Source of the DNA: CAVRZJ01 sp964594125 | GTDB taxonomy: Bacteria; Acidobacteriota; Thermoanaerobaculia; Thermoanaerobaculales; Thermoanaerobaculaceae | DNA length: 64,000 nt | NCBI GenBank assembly: GCA_964594125.1 | Contig: CAZQLL010000022.1 | Coordinates: forward strand, 10,997-74,996 | Direction of reading: 5' to 3' | In this document: positions 8,597 to 16,727 of the stretch, in pieces | Layout of the letters: every line of letters starts with the position of its first letter | Numbering within the stretch: the stretch's first letter is position 1 | Translations under genes and position numbers: made by a program | Notes under the pieces: generated by a model | The model's input: only the letters and a program-made list of their open reading frames with translations | Database searches by the model: none | Told to the model about the DNA's origin: nothing

Positions 8597-11251
8597 TCAG
8601 AGCGCCGGCGCAAGGAGCACGGCGTTGGCGAGCAGCATCATCGTCGCGAGTGTGAACCCCCGCGCCGCCGGGTCCTCCGCAAACCCCACCACCATGCCGC
8701 GCCCGTGCCTCTGCGCCATCAGGTACGCCTTGCCGGGCAACTGCTTTCGCGACGCCTCGAGCACGAACCCCGACTGCACGAGCGCGTCCGCGCCGGCGTA
8801 GACGCCGACGTTGCTCCCCTTGTCGAGCTTGAGCGGGGAGAACACCAGCCGCGAGTTCACCAGCGCGTCCACCGCGCCGTCCGGAAACCCGGCGGCGAGG
8901 AGGTGCTCGGTGTCGAGCTGCACGCGCAGCACCGCCCCGGGGACGGCGGTCGGCTGCTCGTCGTCGGGCGTCACGAACGTCTCGTAGTCGAACCCGGCCG
9001 GCGGGGCCGGCGCCTTGCCGTCGGCCGGCGGCGCACCGACCTCCCGCGCCCTGCTCGGGCCGCCGCGCTTCTCGGGACGGGTGGCGAGCAGGCCGACCTT
9101 CTCGCCGCACAGCCACGCCGTCGCGTCCGCTATGGCGACGAGCACGCCGCCGTCGCGTACCCACGCCCCCAGGCGGCGGCCTCCCTCCTCGCCGAGCACC
9201 CGCTCGTAGCCGCCGGGCGACGAGTCGGGCATCACCACGACATCGAAGTGCGAAAGGTCGGCCGTCGCCGCCGTCGCCGTGCGGACGGCGCTCACGGGAA
9301 GGCCGAACACGCGCTCGAGGGCGTGGCGGGTGCCGCCGGCCGCGGTCGCCGATACCGGCGCGTCCCAGAGCACGGCGACACGCGGCGCCTTCACGGGATG
9401 CACCCGGTTGGAGCCGAGGTCGATCCCCTCGTCGACGTAGCCGGTCGCGGCGCCGGCGAACGTCACGCCGGTCTCCGCGGCCACCGCGGCCAGCCGCTCG
9501 CGCAGGTCGGCGGGGTTGCCGGCGCGCCGGATCACCACGGTGCCCGGATCGTAGCGCGCGCCGGCGAGGGTGAAAGGCTTCTCGGCGACCGCCGCCTTCA
9601 CGCCCCCGCGCAGCAGCCGAACGGTCGAGCGCACCGCCGCGGGGCCGCTCCAGCGCAGCAGGTACGCCACCGCGCCGTCGCCGGCCACGGCGCCGGGCGG
9701 GGCGGCGCCCGGCGACACCCGCTCGAGCGCCATGCCCGCGGCGGCGTCGGATACCGCGGTGGCCGACACGCCCCAGAGCAGGCCGAGCGGCCACGCGGTG
9801 AGGTCGTAGATCTCGTCGGGCAGCCGCTTTTCGGCCCGGCGCGCCTGCTCCTTCTCGAACGCCTCCCCCATCGAAACGTGGCGTTCGAGAAGCACGGTGG
9901 CCAGGCGCGCAAGCGGCTGGTCGAGGGGCACCACGTAGGCGCCCGCGGGCACCGCGCCGCGCGGCGCGCGCGCGCGGAACACCTCGACGCCCTGGCGCGC
10001 CAGCAGGTCGGCCAGCGCCCAGGCGCGCAGCGGGTCGCGCCCCTGCTCGAGCACCCACGCGCGCCGCGGCCCGCGGCGGCCCTGCTCCACCGCCGCGGCG
10101 CGGTAGTCGTGCCACGAGCGCACCACCCGGGCGCGCTGCGCCGCGGCGGTGCGGCACGTCGTGAACGCGGCCACCAGGTGGTGCTGCACCGCGTCGGCGT
10201 AGCGCAGCACCGAGCCGTCCTCGAGGCGCGTCGCGAGGCCGCGCGCCGACGCCTGTTCGAACGTCATGCCGACCGCGCCGGTGAAGAACGGCCAGCTCTC
10301 GCCGTAGCCCGGATAGAAGGCGTCGAACACCTCCCGCGTCCAGTAGCGCCACCCGAGCGCGTCGAACGCCGCCGCGTTCGCGCGGCCGATCACATCCCAG
10401 AGCGCGGCCTGCTCATCGGCCACCAGCGGGTTGCGCGGCTTGGCCGGCGGCGCGAAGAAGTACCCCTGCTCGGCGCCCATCTCGTGGAGGTCGGCCGCCA
10501 CCATCGGCGGCCATTCGAGCATCGCCGCCACACGGCCGGCGGTCTCCGGGTGGGTGAGCGCGAACCAGTCGCGGTTGAGGTCGAACAGATCGTGCGAGAC
10601 GCGGCCGCCCGGCCACGGCTGGTTGTGCTCGGCGCTGTACGGCTCGGGGTCCGCCTCGATCCCCCGCGCCTGCCGCCAGGAGGCGAGGAAACGCGCACGC
10701 CCGTCCGGGTTCTGCAGCGGGTCGACGATCACCAGTGCCGACGCCAGGATCTCCTCGACCTCCGGGGAGCGCCCCGCCGCCAGGTGGTACGCCAGCGCCA
10801 GCCCGGCATCGCCGCCGGACGTCTCGTCGCCGTGCACCGAGCAGAGAATCCACACCACCGCCGGCAGCGCATCGAGCAGCCTGTCGGCCTCGTCGCCGTC
10901 GACCCGGCGCGGGTCGCCCGCCGCGCCGAGCGAGTCGCGCAGCGCGTCGAGCGCCGCGATCCGCTCGGGCGCGCCGATCACCAGGTACACCAGCGGACGG
11001 CCCTCGAGCGAGCGCGCGTATTCGACGAGCCGTACGCGCTGCGGGGCTGCGGCCGCCAGCGCGCGGGCGTAGGCCACCACCTGCTCGGCGTCGGTGATCC
11101 CTTCGCCCCAGCCGAGGCCCGTCACCGCCCGCACCTCGGGGACCGCCGTGTCGTACTGCGCCGGCGGCAGCACGGCGAAGAAACCGTCTGCCGCGGCCGC
11201 GACCGCAGCCGCCAGCACGAGCACACTCGCCACCGCTGCCTTCACGCTCAT
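8597..11251 (-). CDS. Secreted M14-family zinc peptidase with C-terminal amidotransferase-like domain
   Basis: A large exported metallopeptidase of 884 residues. The signal peptide is MSVKAAVASVLVLAAAVAAA. The catalytic domain (about residues 40-390) has HGDETSG (HxxE zinc ligands), the NPDGR substrate pocket, DLNRDW, the third-ligand region DLHEMG and GMTFEQASARG, whose Glu fits the general base of M14 enzymes. After about residue 600 there is a Rossmann-like segment (VAVLWDAPVSATA, FDVVVMPDSSPGGYERVL) resembling class I glutamine-amidotransferase folds, seen in long M14 proteins of environmental bacteria. It probably degrades peptides outside the cytoplasm. ATG 11251 is preceded by GGAGGAT; an in-frame start at 11272 is less likely because it would extend the signal peptide. 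Two perfect inverted repeats lie just upstream. Confidence 0.87.
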   Translation of the reverse strand: MSVKAAVASVLVLAAAVAAAADGFFAVLPPAQYDTAVPEVRAVTGLGWGEGITDAEQVVAYARALAAAAPQRVRLVEYARSLEGRPLVYLVIGAPERIAALDALRDSLGAAGDPRRVDGDEADRLLDALPAVVWILCSVHGDETSGGDAGLALAYHLAAGRSPEVEEILASALVIVDPLQNPDGRARFLASWRQARGIEADPEPYSAEHNQPWPGGRVSHDLFDLNRDWFALTHPETAGRVAAMLEWPPMVAADLHEMGAEQGYFFAPPAKPRNPLVADEQAALWDVIGRANAAAFDALGWRYWTREVFDAFYPGYGESWPFFTGAVGMTFEQASARGLATRLEDGSVLRYADAVQHHLVAAFTTCRTAAAQRARVVRSWHDYRAAAVEQGRRGPRRAWVLEQGRDPLRAWALADLLARQGVEVFRARAPRGAVPAGAYVVPLDQPLARLATVLLERHVSMGEAFEKEQARRAEKRLPDEIYDLTAWPLGLLWGVSATAVSDAAAGMALERVSPGAAPPGAVAGDGAVAYLLRWSGPAAVRSTVRLLRGGVKAAVAEKPFTLAGARYDPGTVVIRRAGNPADLRERLAAVAAETGVTFAGAATGYVDEGIDLGSNRVHPVKAPRVAVLWDAPVSATAAGGTRHALERVFGLPVSAVRTATAATADLSHFDVVVMPDSSPGGYERVLGEEGGRRLGAWVRDGGVLVAIADATAWLCGEKVGLLATRPEKRGGPSRAREVGAPPADGKAPAPPAGFDYETFVTPDDEQPTAVPGAVLRVQLDTEHLLAAGFPDGAVDALVNSRLVFSPLKLDKGSNVGVYAGADALVQSGFVLEASRKQLPGKAYLMAQRHGRGMVVGFAEDPAARGFTLATMMLLANAVLLAPAL

Positions 11252-11285
11252 CTCGCGATCCTCCACCGGCACGGTATTCTACGGG

Positions 11286-11319
11286 GCGGCAGGCGCGGCG
11301 CCGGCGCCGCGCCTGCCGC
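11286..11319. repeat. 34-bp perfect palindrome upstream of M14 peptidase
   Basis: Left arm GCGGCAGGCGCGGCGCC (11286-11302) is followed directly by its exact reverse complement (11303-11319) with no loop. It lies about 35 bp before the peptidase start on the minus strand. It could be a dimeric regulator site, a leader hairpin or half of a terminator; no T-run follows. Confidence 0.7.
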
Positions 11320-11333
11320 GGGGGTCTCCACAA

Positions 11334-11367
11334 GCGCAGCGGGCCGGCTGCCGCCGGCCCGCTGCGC
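11334..11367 (-). terminator. Terminator-like hairpin after the secreted unknown gene
   Basis: Perfect 15-bp stem (11334-11348 with 11353-11367) and a TGCC loop, just after the stop of the leftward gene ending at 11385. There is no T-run, so Rho-independent termination is uncertain. It may instead separate or stabilise the mRNAs of the two genes. Confidence 0.55.
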
Positions 11368-11384
11368 TCCAGGCACCCCCGAAC

Positions 11385-12386
11385 TCAGCGCTCGGGAGCG
11401 AGCATGCGCTCGAACGGGTACACCGGGTCCTCCTGCGGCTCGTCCGGCACCGCGACCGGGACGGGCGTCGGCGGCGGAGCGGGCTGGCGCGCTCCCGCAG
11501 TGGGCGCCCCCGTCACTGCGCCCGGCTGGCCCGCGCGCGGCTGCTGCGGCGGCTGCTGTGCCTCCGGCTCCGGCTGCACCATCTCGTCGAAGGGGTACTG
11601 CCCGCTCTCCTGGCCGAGGTCCTCCGCGGGCTCCTGCTGCGGCTCGCGGGCGGCCTCGGCCGCGAGCACCGAGAGGGGCTTCTCGCGGAAGCCCGAGCCC
11701 ATCGCGAACGTCCCCGCCGAGAGCTCCTCGACGCTGAGCTCGGTGACGACGGTGGTGAGCCGCCGCACCGGGGCGCCGCCGCGGCCGCCCGCGGCCAGCG
11801 TCGCGACACGCCGGAGCGGGAACGACCCGTAGCGTTCGCGGTCGGCCTTCGCCGCCGCGCTCTCGTCCGGGGTCTCGGCAGCCGGACGGCGCATCCACAC
11901 CGCGAGTGCGCCCTCGGCGAGCTCCGGCGCAACCCACAGCTCCTCCTCCGCCACGGCGCCCGCCGGCGCCGATGCGGCGCGGAACACGAGGCGCCTGGTC
12001 CTCACGCCGACCAGCTCGCCGCCGTCGTCCTCGCCGGCCTTCTCGAGAGCCGAGCTCGGCCGCGCGGCGGCGGCCGACGACGTCCACATGGCCGCGTCAC
12101 CGCTCCACTCCGAGAACGTCCGGCCGGCCGGATCCACGAGGTACACCGAGCGGCCGCCGTCGAGCGTCAGCAGGAACCGGCCCGGCCGCAGCAGCGGATC
12201 GGCGCCGGTGACGAACTCGACCCTCGCCTTGTCCCCCTGCGCCCAGCAGCGCACCGTGGTGCTCGGGGGGCGGACCCCAGGCGCGCCCTCGACGGTCGTC
12301 ACGGCCGAGAAGTACACGCCGGCAGCCGCCGGAACAGCGGCGGCCAGCGCCACCGCGGCAAGCAGCCTCACCTTCCTGTCGGGCAT
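11385..12386 (-). CDS. Secreted protein of unknown function (DUF4412-like N-terminal half)
   Basis: 333 residues with a signal peptide (VRLLAAVALAAAVPAAAG). The first half has the look of DUF4412-type periplasmic domains: FSAVTTVEG, then VRCWAQGDKARVEF, FLLTLDGGRSVYLVDPAGRTF. The second half (about residues 235-333) is Pro/Gln/Glu-rich, low-complexity, and repeats a YPFDEMV / YPFERML element twice. That duplicated short motif (about residues 263-269 and 322-328) separated by a Pro-rich linker suggests a binding peptide displayed on a flexible arm. No catalytic residues are recognised. It sits between a NifU-type gene and the M14 peptidase. Confidence 0.7.
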   Translation of the reverse strand: MPDRKVRLLAAVALAAAVPAAAGVYFSAVTTVEGAPGVRPPSTTVRCWAQGDKARVEFVTGADPLLRPGRFLLTLDGGRSVYLVDPAGRTFSEWSGDAAMWTSSAAAARPSSALEKAGEDDGGELVGVRTRRLVFRAASAPAGAVAEEELWVAPELAEGALAVWMRRPAAETPDESAAAKADRERYGSFPLRRVATLAAGGRGGAPVRRLTTVVTELSVEELSAGTFAMGSGFREKPLSVLAAEAAREPQQEPAEDLGQESGQYPFDEMVQPEPEAQQPPQQPRAGQPGAVTGAPTAGARQPAPPPTPVPVAVPDEPQEDPVYPFERMLAPER

Positions 12387-12432
12387 CTGGCACTCCCCTT
12401 GCGCGCGCTGCGCCCGGCGCGGCGCGCCGGCC

Positions 12433-12672
12433 CTACACGCTCGTCACGCGGCGGATCTCGGGAACCCGCTGCTTGAGCCGCTCCTCGACGAAGCCGACCA
12501 GCGTCATCGTCGCCATCGGGCAGCCTCCGCAGGCGCCCAGCAGGCGCACCGAGACGACCCCGCCGTCCACGCCCACCAGTTCCACGTCGCCGCCGTCCAT
12601 CCGCAGCGCCGGCCGGACTTCGTCGAGCGCACTCTCGACCCGCTGTCTCATCGCCGCCGCATCGTCGCTCAT
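12433..12672 (-). CDS. NifU C-terminal domain Fe-S scaffold protein
   Basis: A small protein of 79 residues made of a single NifU C-terminal (Nfu) domain. It has VRPALRMDGGDVELVGV and the CxxC motif in GACGGCPMATMTL that binds a shared [4Fe-4S] cluster at a dimer interface. The role is inferred as Fe-S cluster carriage to apoproteins. ATG 12672 has GGAGGAG a few bases upstream; a TTG at 12684 is the alternative. A -10-like TAGGCT lies upstream on the minus strand (12699-12704) without a good -35. It is divergent from the ECF sigma gene. Confidence 0.9.
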   Translation of the reverse strand: MSDDAAAMRQRVESALDEVRPALRMDGGDVELVGVDGGVVSVRLLGACGGCPMATMTLVGFVEERLKQRVPEIRRVTSV

Positions 12673-12891
12673 TCGCTCCTCCAACCCTCACGCGGGCGAG
12701 CCTATTCTGCCACACTGGACCGCCACCGGCGCGCGCCCGCGCCGCCTGCGCCGACTTCTGCTAACGTGGGCGCGGGTGACGATACTCCGGGCGTCCTCCG
12801 CGCGCGGTGCGGCAACAGCGGCCGCCGCCGCCGCGGCCTCCGGCCGCGCCGGCCGAGAACCCGGCCGCGGCGGATTCCGTTGGAACGCGTG

Positions 12892-13479
12892 ATGACGAGC
12901 AACGTCGGCCTCGAGCAGATCGTGCAACGGTGCCGGGCCGGCGACGATCGGGCCTGGGAGGAGCTGGTGGACGCCACGGCAGACGACCTCTACCGCCTCG
13001 CGGTCTCGTTCACGCGTCGGCGCACGGAGGCCGAGGACCTCTTGCAGGAGGTCTACGTCAAGCTGTGGCAGAACCTCGACCGCTACATCCCGGGGTCGTC
13101 GTTCCGCGCCTGGGCGTACCGCATCGCGCGCAACCACTTCGTGGACGCCTACCGGCGCGCCCACCACGAGCGCGCCGCCACCTGGATCGACCCCGAGTTC
13201 CTCGACTCGCTGCCGGGCGGCGACGACCCGCACACCCAGGTTGTGCGCCGCCAGCGCCTCGAGCTGGCGCGCGCCGCGCTCGCCAGGCTCCCCGAGGAGC
13301 TCGCCCGCCTGATCCTGCTGCGAGACCTCGCGGACTGGAGCTACGACGAGCTCGCCGACGAGCTCGATCTGCCGCTCGGGACCGTCAAGTCGCGCCTCAA
13401 CCGCGCCCGCCGCGAGCTCGCCGCGATCATGGCCGCAGACCTGCGACCGCGCGCCGTTCCCGCTGGAGCCGGAGGGTGA
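12892..13479 (+). CDS. ECF-type RNA polymerase sigma factor
   Basis: 195 residues with the sigma-70 region 2 (residues about 10-80: YRLAVSFTRRRTEAEDLLQEVYVKLW then FRAWAYRIARNHFVDAYRR) and region 4 (about 120-175: ARLPEELARLILLRDLADWSYDELADEL then GTVKSRLNRARREL), with no region 1 or 3, as in extracytoplasmic-function sigmas. The ATG is 12892; a GTG one codon earlier is possible. It overlaps the following zinc-finger anti-sigma gene by 4 bp, the usual arrangement for a membrane-stress switch. The regulon is unknown. Confidence 0.93.
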   Translation: MTSNVGLEQIVQRCRAGDDRAWEELVDATADDLYRLAVSFTRRRTEAEDLLQEVYVKLWQNLDRYIPGSSFRAWAYRIARNHFVDAYRRAHHERAATWIDPEFLDSLPGGDDPHTQVVRRQRLELARAALARLPEELARLILLRDLADWSYDELADELDLPLGTVKSRLNRARRELAAIMAADLRPRAVPAGAGG

Positions 13480-14255
13480 CCGCGGTGCGCCCCTGCGACG
13501 AGCTCCTGGAGCACCTCGAGGACGCCGCCGACGGTGCGCTGCCGCCGCACCTCGCCGAGCACACGCGCGCCTGCGCCGCCTGTCGCGAGCTGCTCGCCGG
13601 CGGCGGGCCGCTGCGCGGCGCCGCAGGGGGCGCTCTCGCAGGGGTGCGGGCGCCCGCGCCCCTGGTGGCGCGCCTGAAGGCCATCCCCCGCCTCGCGCCG
13701 GCCTGCGAGGCCGCCCTCGGGCTGATCGGCGCCACATTCGACGGCGAGGTCGACGGCCCGGCCCGCGCCCGCCTGCTCGACCACCTGCACGGCTGCGCGA
13801 GCTGCCGGGCGGCGTGGGAGGCGTTCGCCACGTTGCGCGAGGTCGGGGCGAAGGCGCGGGCGCCGCGCCGACTGCGCGCCGCGCTCGCCGTGCCGCCGCG
13901 CCGCCGCCTGGCGCTGCGGCAGCGGCGCCCGCGCTTCGACATCCGGCTCGCCACCGCCGCCGCGTACCTGCTGGCGGCGGCGACGATCGTGCTGGTCAGC
14001 AATCCGGCGACCGTGGCGCGCGCCTCGTCGGCCACCGTCGAGAGGGCCGGGGTCTACGCCCGCGCCGCGGTCGAGAACCGCCTCTCGGCCTACTCGCGGC
14101 GCGCGAGGGAAGCGATCGCCGTCGCGGCGGACTGGGCCGAGAATGCAGGCGCCGCGGCCTGGGCGCGCGGCCGCGCGCTGCTCGGGTTCGGCGCGGAGAA
14201 CCGCCGCGCCGCGAAAGCCGTTGATGAGGGTGGACAGGGAGGGAAGCAACCATGA
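13476..14255 (+). CDS. Anti-sigma factor with two zinc-finger segments and one TM helix
   Basis: 259 residues. It has an N-terminal HTRACAACRELL motif (His-x3-Cys-x2-Cys) of the zf-HC2 anti-sigma domain and a second similar motif HLHGCASCRAAW near residue 110, so two zinc-binding modules in tandem. A single hydrophobic helix (LATAAAYLLAAATIVLVS, about residues 160-177) would put the C-terminal Ala-rich part in the periplasm. It is co-translated with the ECF sigma and probably sequesters it at the membrane. The start is either GTG 13476 (GTGA overlap) or GTG 13485, which has GGAGGG 8 nt upstream. Tandem zinc fingers are less usual than a single one. Confidence 0.85.
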   Translation: MTAVRPCDELLEHLEDAADGALPPHLAEHTRACAACRELLAGGGPLRGAAGGALAGVRAPAPLVARLKAIPRLAPACEAALGLIGATFDGEVDGPARARLLDHLHGCASCRAAWEAFATLREVGAKARAPRRLRAALAVPPRRRLALRQRRPRFDIRLATAAAYLLAAATIVLVSNPATVARASSATVERAGVYARAAVENRLSAYSRRAREAIAVAADWAENAGAAAWARGRALLGFGAENRRAAKAVDEGGQGGKQP

Positions 14256-14824
14256 GCGCCAACGAGCCCCAGATGCAACCGCAGATGCAGACGCCGCCGC
14301 CGAGCCCGCCGCAGCCCGCGGCGCCGGTCCCGCCGCCGCCCCCGGCGGCCGCATATGCCGCCGGGCGGCGGTCGCCGGGCGTGGCCGTCATCCTCGGGTG
14401 CTTCCCGGGCCTCGGCCACCTCTACCTCGGTCTCTACCAGCGCGGGTTGGGTTTCTTCATCGCCTTCGCGACCGCGATCTGGCTCGCCGACCACAGCGAC
14501 CTCGGGATCCTCATCCCCTTCATCTGGTTCTTCAGCCAGATCGACGCCTACCGGCAGGCGGTGCTCATCAACGCCTGCTGCGACACCGGGATTATGCCGG
14601 AGCCGATGAAGCTTCCGAAGCAGCGCGGCAGCCTCGGCTTCGGGGTGTTCCTGCTGGTTCTCGGGCTGGTGCTGCTGTACAACCAGTTCTACCCCCTCGA
14701 CCTCACGTTCCTCGTCGACTGGTGGCCGCTGGCGCTCGTGCTCGCCGGCGCATACCTCCTCGTGAAGCACTTCCTCGAGCAGAAGAAGCAGCGCGAGACC
14801 GAGCTGCCGCCGCCGTCGTTCTGA
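14252..14824 (+). CDS. TM2-like small membrane protein in the sigma/anti-sigma operon
   Basis: 190 residues: a Pro/Gln-rich N-terminus (1-40), then GCFPGLGHLYLGLYQRGLGFF, matching the TM2-type hairpin motif (PGxGxxYxG), a second helix pair, and C-terminal helices LGFGVFLLVLGLVLLYNQF and WWPLALVLAGAYLLVKHF resembling the LiaF/DUF5668 transmembrane unit. The ATG overlaps the anti-sigma stop by 4 bp, so all three genes form one operon. It may be a sensor or target of the ECF system; this is inference from position only. Confidence 0.75.
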   Translation: MSANEPQMQPQMQTPPPSPPQPAAPVPPPPPAAAYAAGRRSPGVAVILGCFPGLGHLYLGLYQRGLGFFIAFATAIWLADHSDLGILIPFIWFFSQIDAYRQAVLINACCDTGIMPEPMKLPKQRGSLGFGVFLLVLGLVLLYNQFYPLDLTFLVDWWPLALVLAGAYLLVKHFLEQKKQRETELPPPSF

Positions 14825-14853
14825 GCCGCAACGCAGCCTGGATCCGACGTATC

Positions 14854-14875
14854 GCGGCGCCCTCGCGGGCGCCGC
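14854..14875. terminator. Bidirectional terminator-like hairpin between convergent genes
   Basis: 9-bp GC stem (14854-14862 with 14867-14875) and TCGC loop in the 78-bp spacer between the convergent membrane-protein gene and the phosphatidyltransferase gene. No T-run on either strand. Confidence 0.55.
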
Positions 14876-14902
14876 GGGCGTTCACGCCGAGTTCGGTCAC
14901 GG

Positions 14903-15529
14903 TCACTCGCGCCTGCGCGGCTGGGCGCACTGCCGCAGCGCGCCGGCGAGCCGGTGGACGAACGCCGCCGCAGTCGCCATGCCGAGCCCGGCGAGGAACG
15001 CGTTCGGCAGCGACACGGCGTTGCCTGCCACCGCGATGGACGCCCTCGGCGCAAACCCGAGCACGATTGCGAACGCGATCAGGGCGACGAATTGCTCCGC
15101 CTTGCCGGCTCCATCGTACCGCCGGACTCCCAGGCTTGCCTCGATCTGGGCGCCGAGGCCGCTGTGAAGCTGCGTGAGCACCAGCACCCAGAGACCGAGC
15201 AGCGCGCTGGCGCCCGGCGAGAACGCGATCCCGCCCAGGACGCAGACCTCGACCACGCGATCAACGAAATGGTCGAGGAGGCTCCCCGCGGGAGTGCTCA
15301 GCCCGTACATCCGCGCGACGATGCCGTCGAGGCTGTCGGCGGCGCCGGAGACGGCGAGCAGGAGCGCGGCCACCCAGTAGAACGCGGCCCCCGAGTGTGC
15401 GAGCAGGAACGCGCCGCCCGCCCCTGCACCGGCGAGCAGCGAGGCAAGCGTCAGCGCGTTCGGGTTGACACCGCGCAGGTGGCGGGCAAGCGGGGTGAAG
15501 ACGGCTACGAACACAGCTCGCACAGGCAT
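14903..15529 (-). CDS. CDP-alcohol phosphatidyltransferase
   Basis: 208-residue integral membrane enzyme of phospholipid synthesis. The family signature DG-x2-AR-x8-G-x3-D-x3-D is complete, starting at the DG of SLDGIVAR, with all Asp residues that bind the two metals. About six hydrophobic helices are visible. It moves a phosphatidyl (or other CDP-linked) group to an alcohol acceptor such as inositol phosphate, glycerol phosphate or serine; the acceptor cannot be told from sequence alone. ATG 15529 is preceded very closely by AGGAGGAG. It is downstream of trpS with a hairpin between. Confidence 0.9.
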   Translation of the reverse strand: MPVRAVFVAVFTPLARHLRGVNPNALTLASLLAGAGAGGAFLLAHSGAAFYWVAALLLAVSGAADSLDGIVARMYGLSTPAGSLLDHFVDRVVEVCVLGGIAFSPGASALLGLWVLVLTQLHSGLGAQIEASLGVRRYDGAGKAEQFVALIAFAIVLGFAPRASIAVAGNAVSLPNAFLAGLGMATAAAFVHRLAGALRQCAQPRRRE

Positions 15530-15558
15530 CTCCTCCTGCCCGGCGACGGCCCCTCGCT

Positions 15559-15581
15559 GCGGCCGCCCGGCGGGCGGCCGC
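15559..15581 (-). terminator. Terminator-like hairpin at the trpS stop
   Basis: 10-bp perfect stem (15559-15568 with 15572-15581), 3-nt loop; its outer edge is the last base of the trpS stop codon on the minus strand. No T-run. It may partly uncouple trpS from the phosphatidyltransferase gene. Confidence 0.5.
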
Positions 15582-16552
15582 TACCTCATCCCCGTCACGC
15601 GGCGGCAGTCCGCCATCACCTGATCGATGACGGCCTTGGCGCGGTCGCGGCCGTCGCGCAGCACGCTCTCGACGTGGCCCCGGTCGCGGAGCAGCTCCTC
15701 CCGGCGCGCCCGCGCCTCGCGGAAGGTGTCGAGCACCAGGCCGAGCAGCCGCTTCTTGAGGTCGCCGTAGCCGGTGCCGCCCTCGGTGAACAGGCGCCTG
15801 GTGGCGGGCCACTCCTCCGCCGGGGTGAGCAGCTTGAGCAGCGCATACAGTGTGTTGCCGCGGGTCGGCTTGGGGTCGGCGACCGGTGTCGAGTCGGTGA
15901 CGATCGACATCACGCGCTTCTTCAGTTCCGCTTCGGGGGCGAAGATCTCGATCGTGTTGCCGTACGACTTCGACATCTTCTGGCCGTCGACACCGGGCAC
16001 CACGGCGGCGTCCGGGAGGATGTACTCTTCCGGGACCTTGAGCACCGCCTCGCCATACGCCTGGTTGAAGGCGCCGGCGATGTCGCGCGTCATCTCCAGG
16101 TGCTGCTTCTGGTCCTTCCCGACCGGCACCTTGTCGGAGCGCACGATGAGGATGTCGGCGGCCATCAGCACGGGGTACGCGAAGAGGCCGTGGTTCGGTG
16201 TGATCCCCTTCGCGACCTTGTCCTTGAACGAGTGCCCGCGCTGCAGCAGCCCCATCGGCGTGACGCTCGACAGGTACCACGCCAGCTCGGTAACCTCCGG
16301 GACGTCGGACTGCAGGTAGATCACCGAGCGCCGCGGGTCGAGGCCGAGCGCCAGGAAGTCGAGCGCCACCATGAACGACTTCTCGCGCAGCTCGCCGCCG
16401 TCGTGCATCGTCGTCATCGCGTGCATGTTGGCGACGAAGTAGAAGCACTCCGCTCCGGGCTCGCCCTGCATCCGGACGAACTGCCGGATCGCACCGAAAT
16501 AGTTACCGATGTGCAAGTTCCCCGAGGGCTGAACGCCCGACAAGATGCGCAT
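15581..16552 (-). CDS. trpS: Tryptophanyl-tRNA synthetase
   Basis: Class I aminoacyl-tRNA synthetase of 323 residues. The HIGH-type motif is PSGNLHIGNYFGA near the N-terminus and the KMSKS loop is QKMSKSYGN. It attaches Trp to tRNA(Trp) using ATP in the cytoplasm. ATG 16552 has AGGAGGT 5 nt upstream, which excludes the in-frame start at 16573. The length is normal for bacterial TrpRS. The 175 bp upstream carry a divergent promoter for the metal ABC operon; no T-box or other leader structure was recognised for trpS. Confidence 0.96.
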   Translation of the reverse strand: MRILSGVQPSGNLHIGNYFGAIRQFVRMQGEPGAECFYFVANMHAMTTMHDGGELREKSFMVALDFLALGLDPRRSVIYLQSDVPEVTELAWYLSSVTPMGLLQRGHSFKDKVAKGITPNHGLFAYPVLMAADILIVRSDKVPVGKDQKQHLEMTRDIAGAFNQAYGEAVLKVPEEYILPDAAVVPGVDGQKMSKSYGNTIEIFAPEAELKKRVMSIVTDSTPVADPKPTRGNTLYALLKLLTPAEEWPATRRLFTEGGTGYGDLKKRLLGLVLDTFREARARREELLRDRGHVESVLRDGRDRAKAVIDQVMADCRRVTGMR

Positions 16553-16670
16553 ACGACCTCCTGGACAGCGCATCTTACCCGACCGCCGACGGCGCCGAGG
16601 TCGCAGCGGGTGGCGCGACGCGCCCGAGCGGGCCGCAGAGCCCTCCCATCTGGGGACGCGCTGTCGGGGC

Positions 16671-16699
16671 TTGACAGCCGAGGCTCGATGTCTTAGATT
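16671..16699 (+). promoter_or_regulatory. Strong sigma70 promoter of the metal ABC operon
   Basis: Perfect -35 TTGACA (16671-16676), 17-bp spacer and -10 TAGATT (16694-16699). The direct repeat CTCGAT (either side of the -10) and a weak dyad AGA-ttgag-TCT overlapping it could be an operator for a metal-responsive repressor, but the symmetry is too short to be sure. The GAAAGGA ribosome site and GTG 16728 follow. Confidence 0.75.
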
Positions 16700-16727
16700 G
16701 AGTCTCGATTGCAGAAAGGACCGCCAC

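Noticed and set aside
8705..11737. Long open frame (1010 codons) on the + strand opposite the M14 peptidase
   Set aside because: It is antisense to a clear conserved metallopeptidase; its translation is Arg/His/Glu-rich low-complexity with no motif. GC-rich codon bias keeps antisense frames open.
16671..16727. Mn riboswitch (yybP-ykoY) upstream of the metal ABC operon
   Set aside because: The leader from the predicted start to GTG is only about 20 nt, too short for that RNA.
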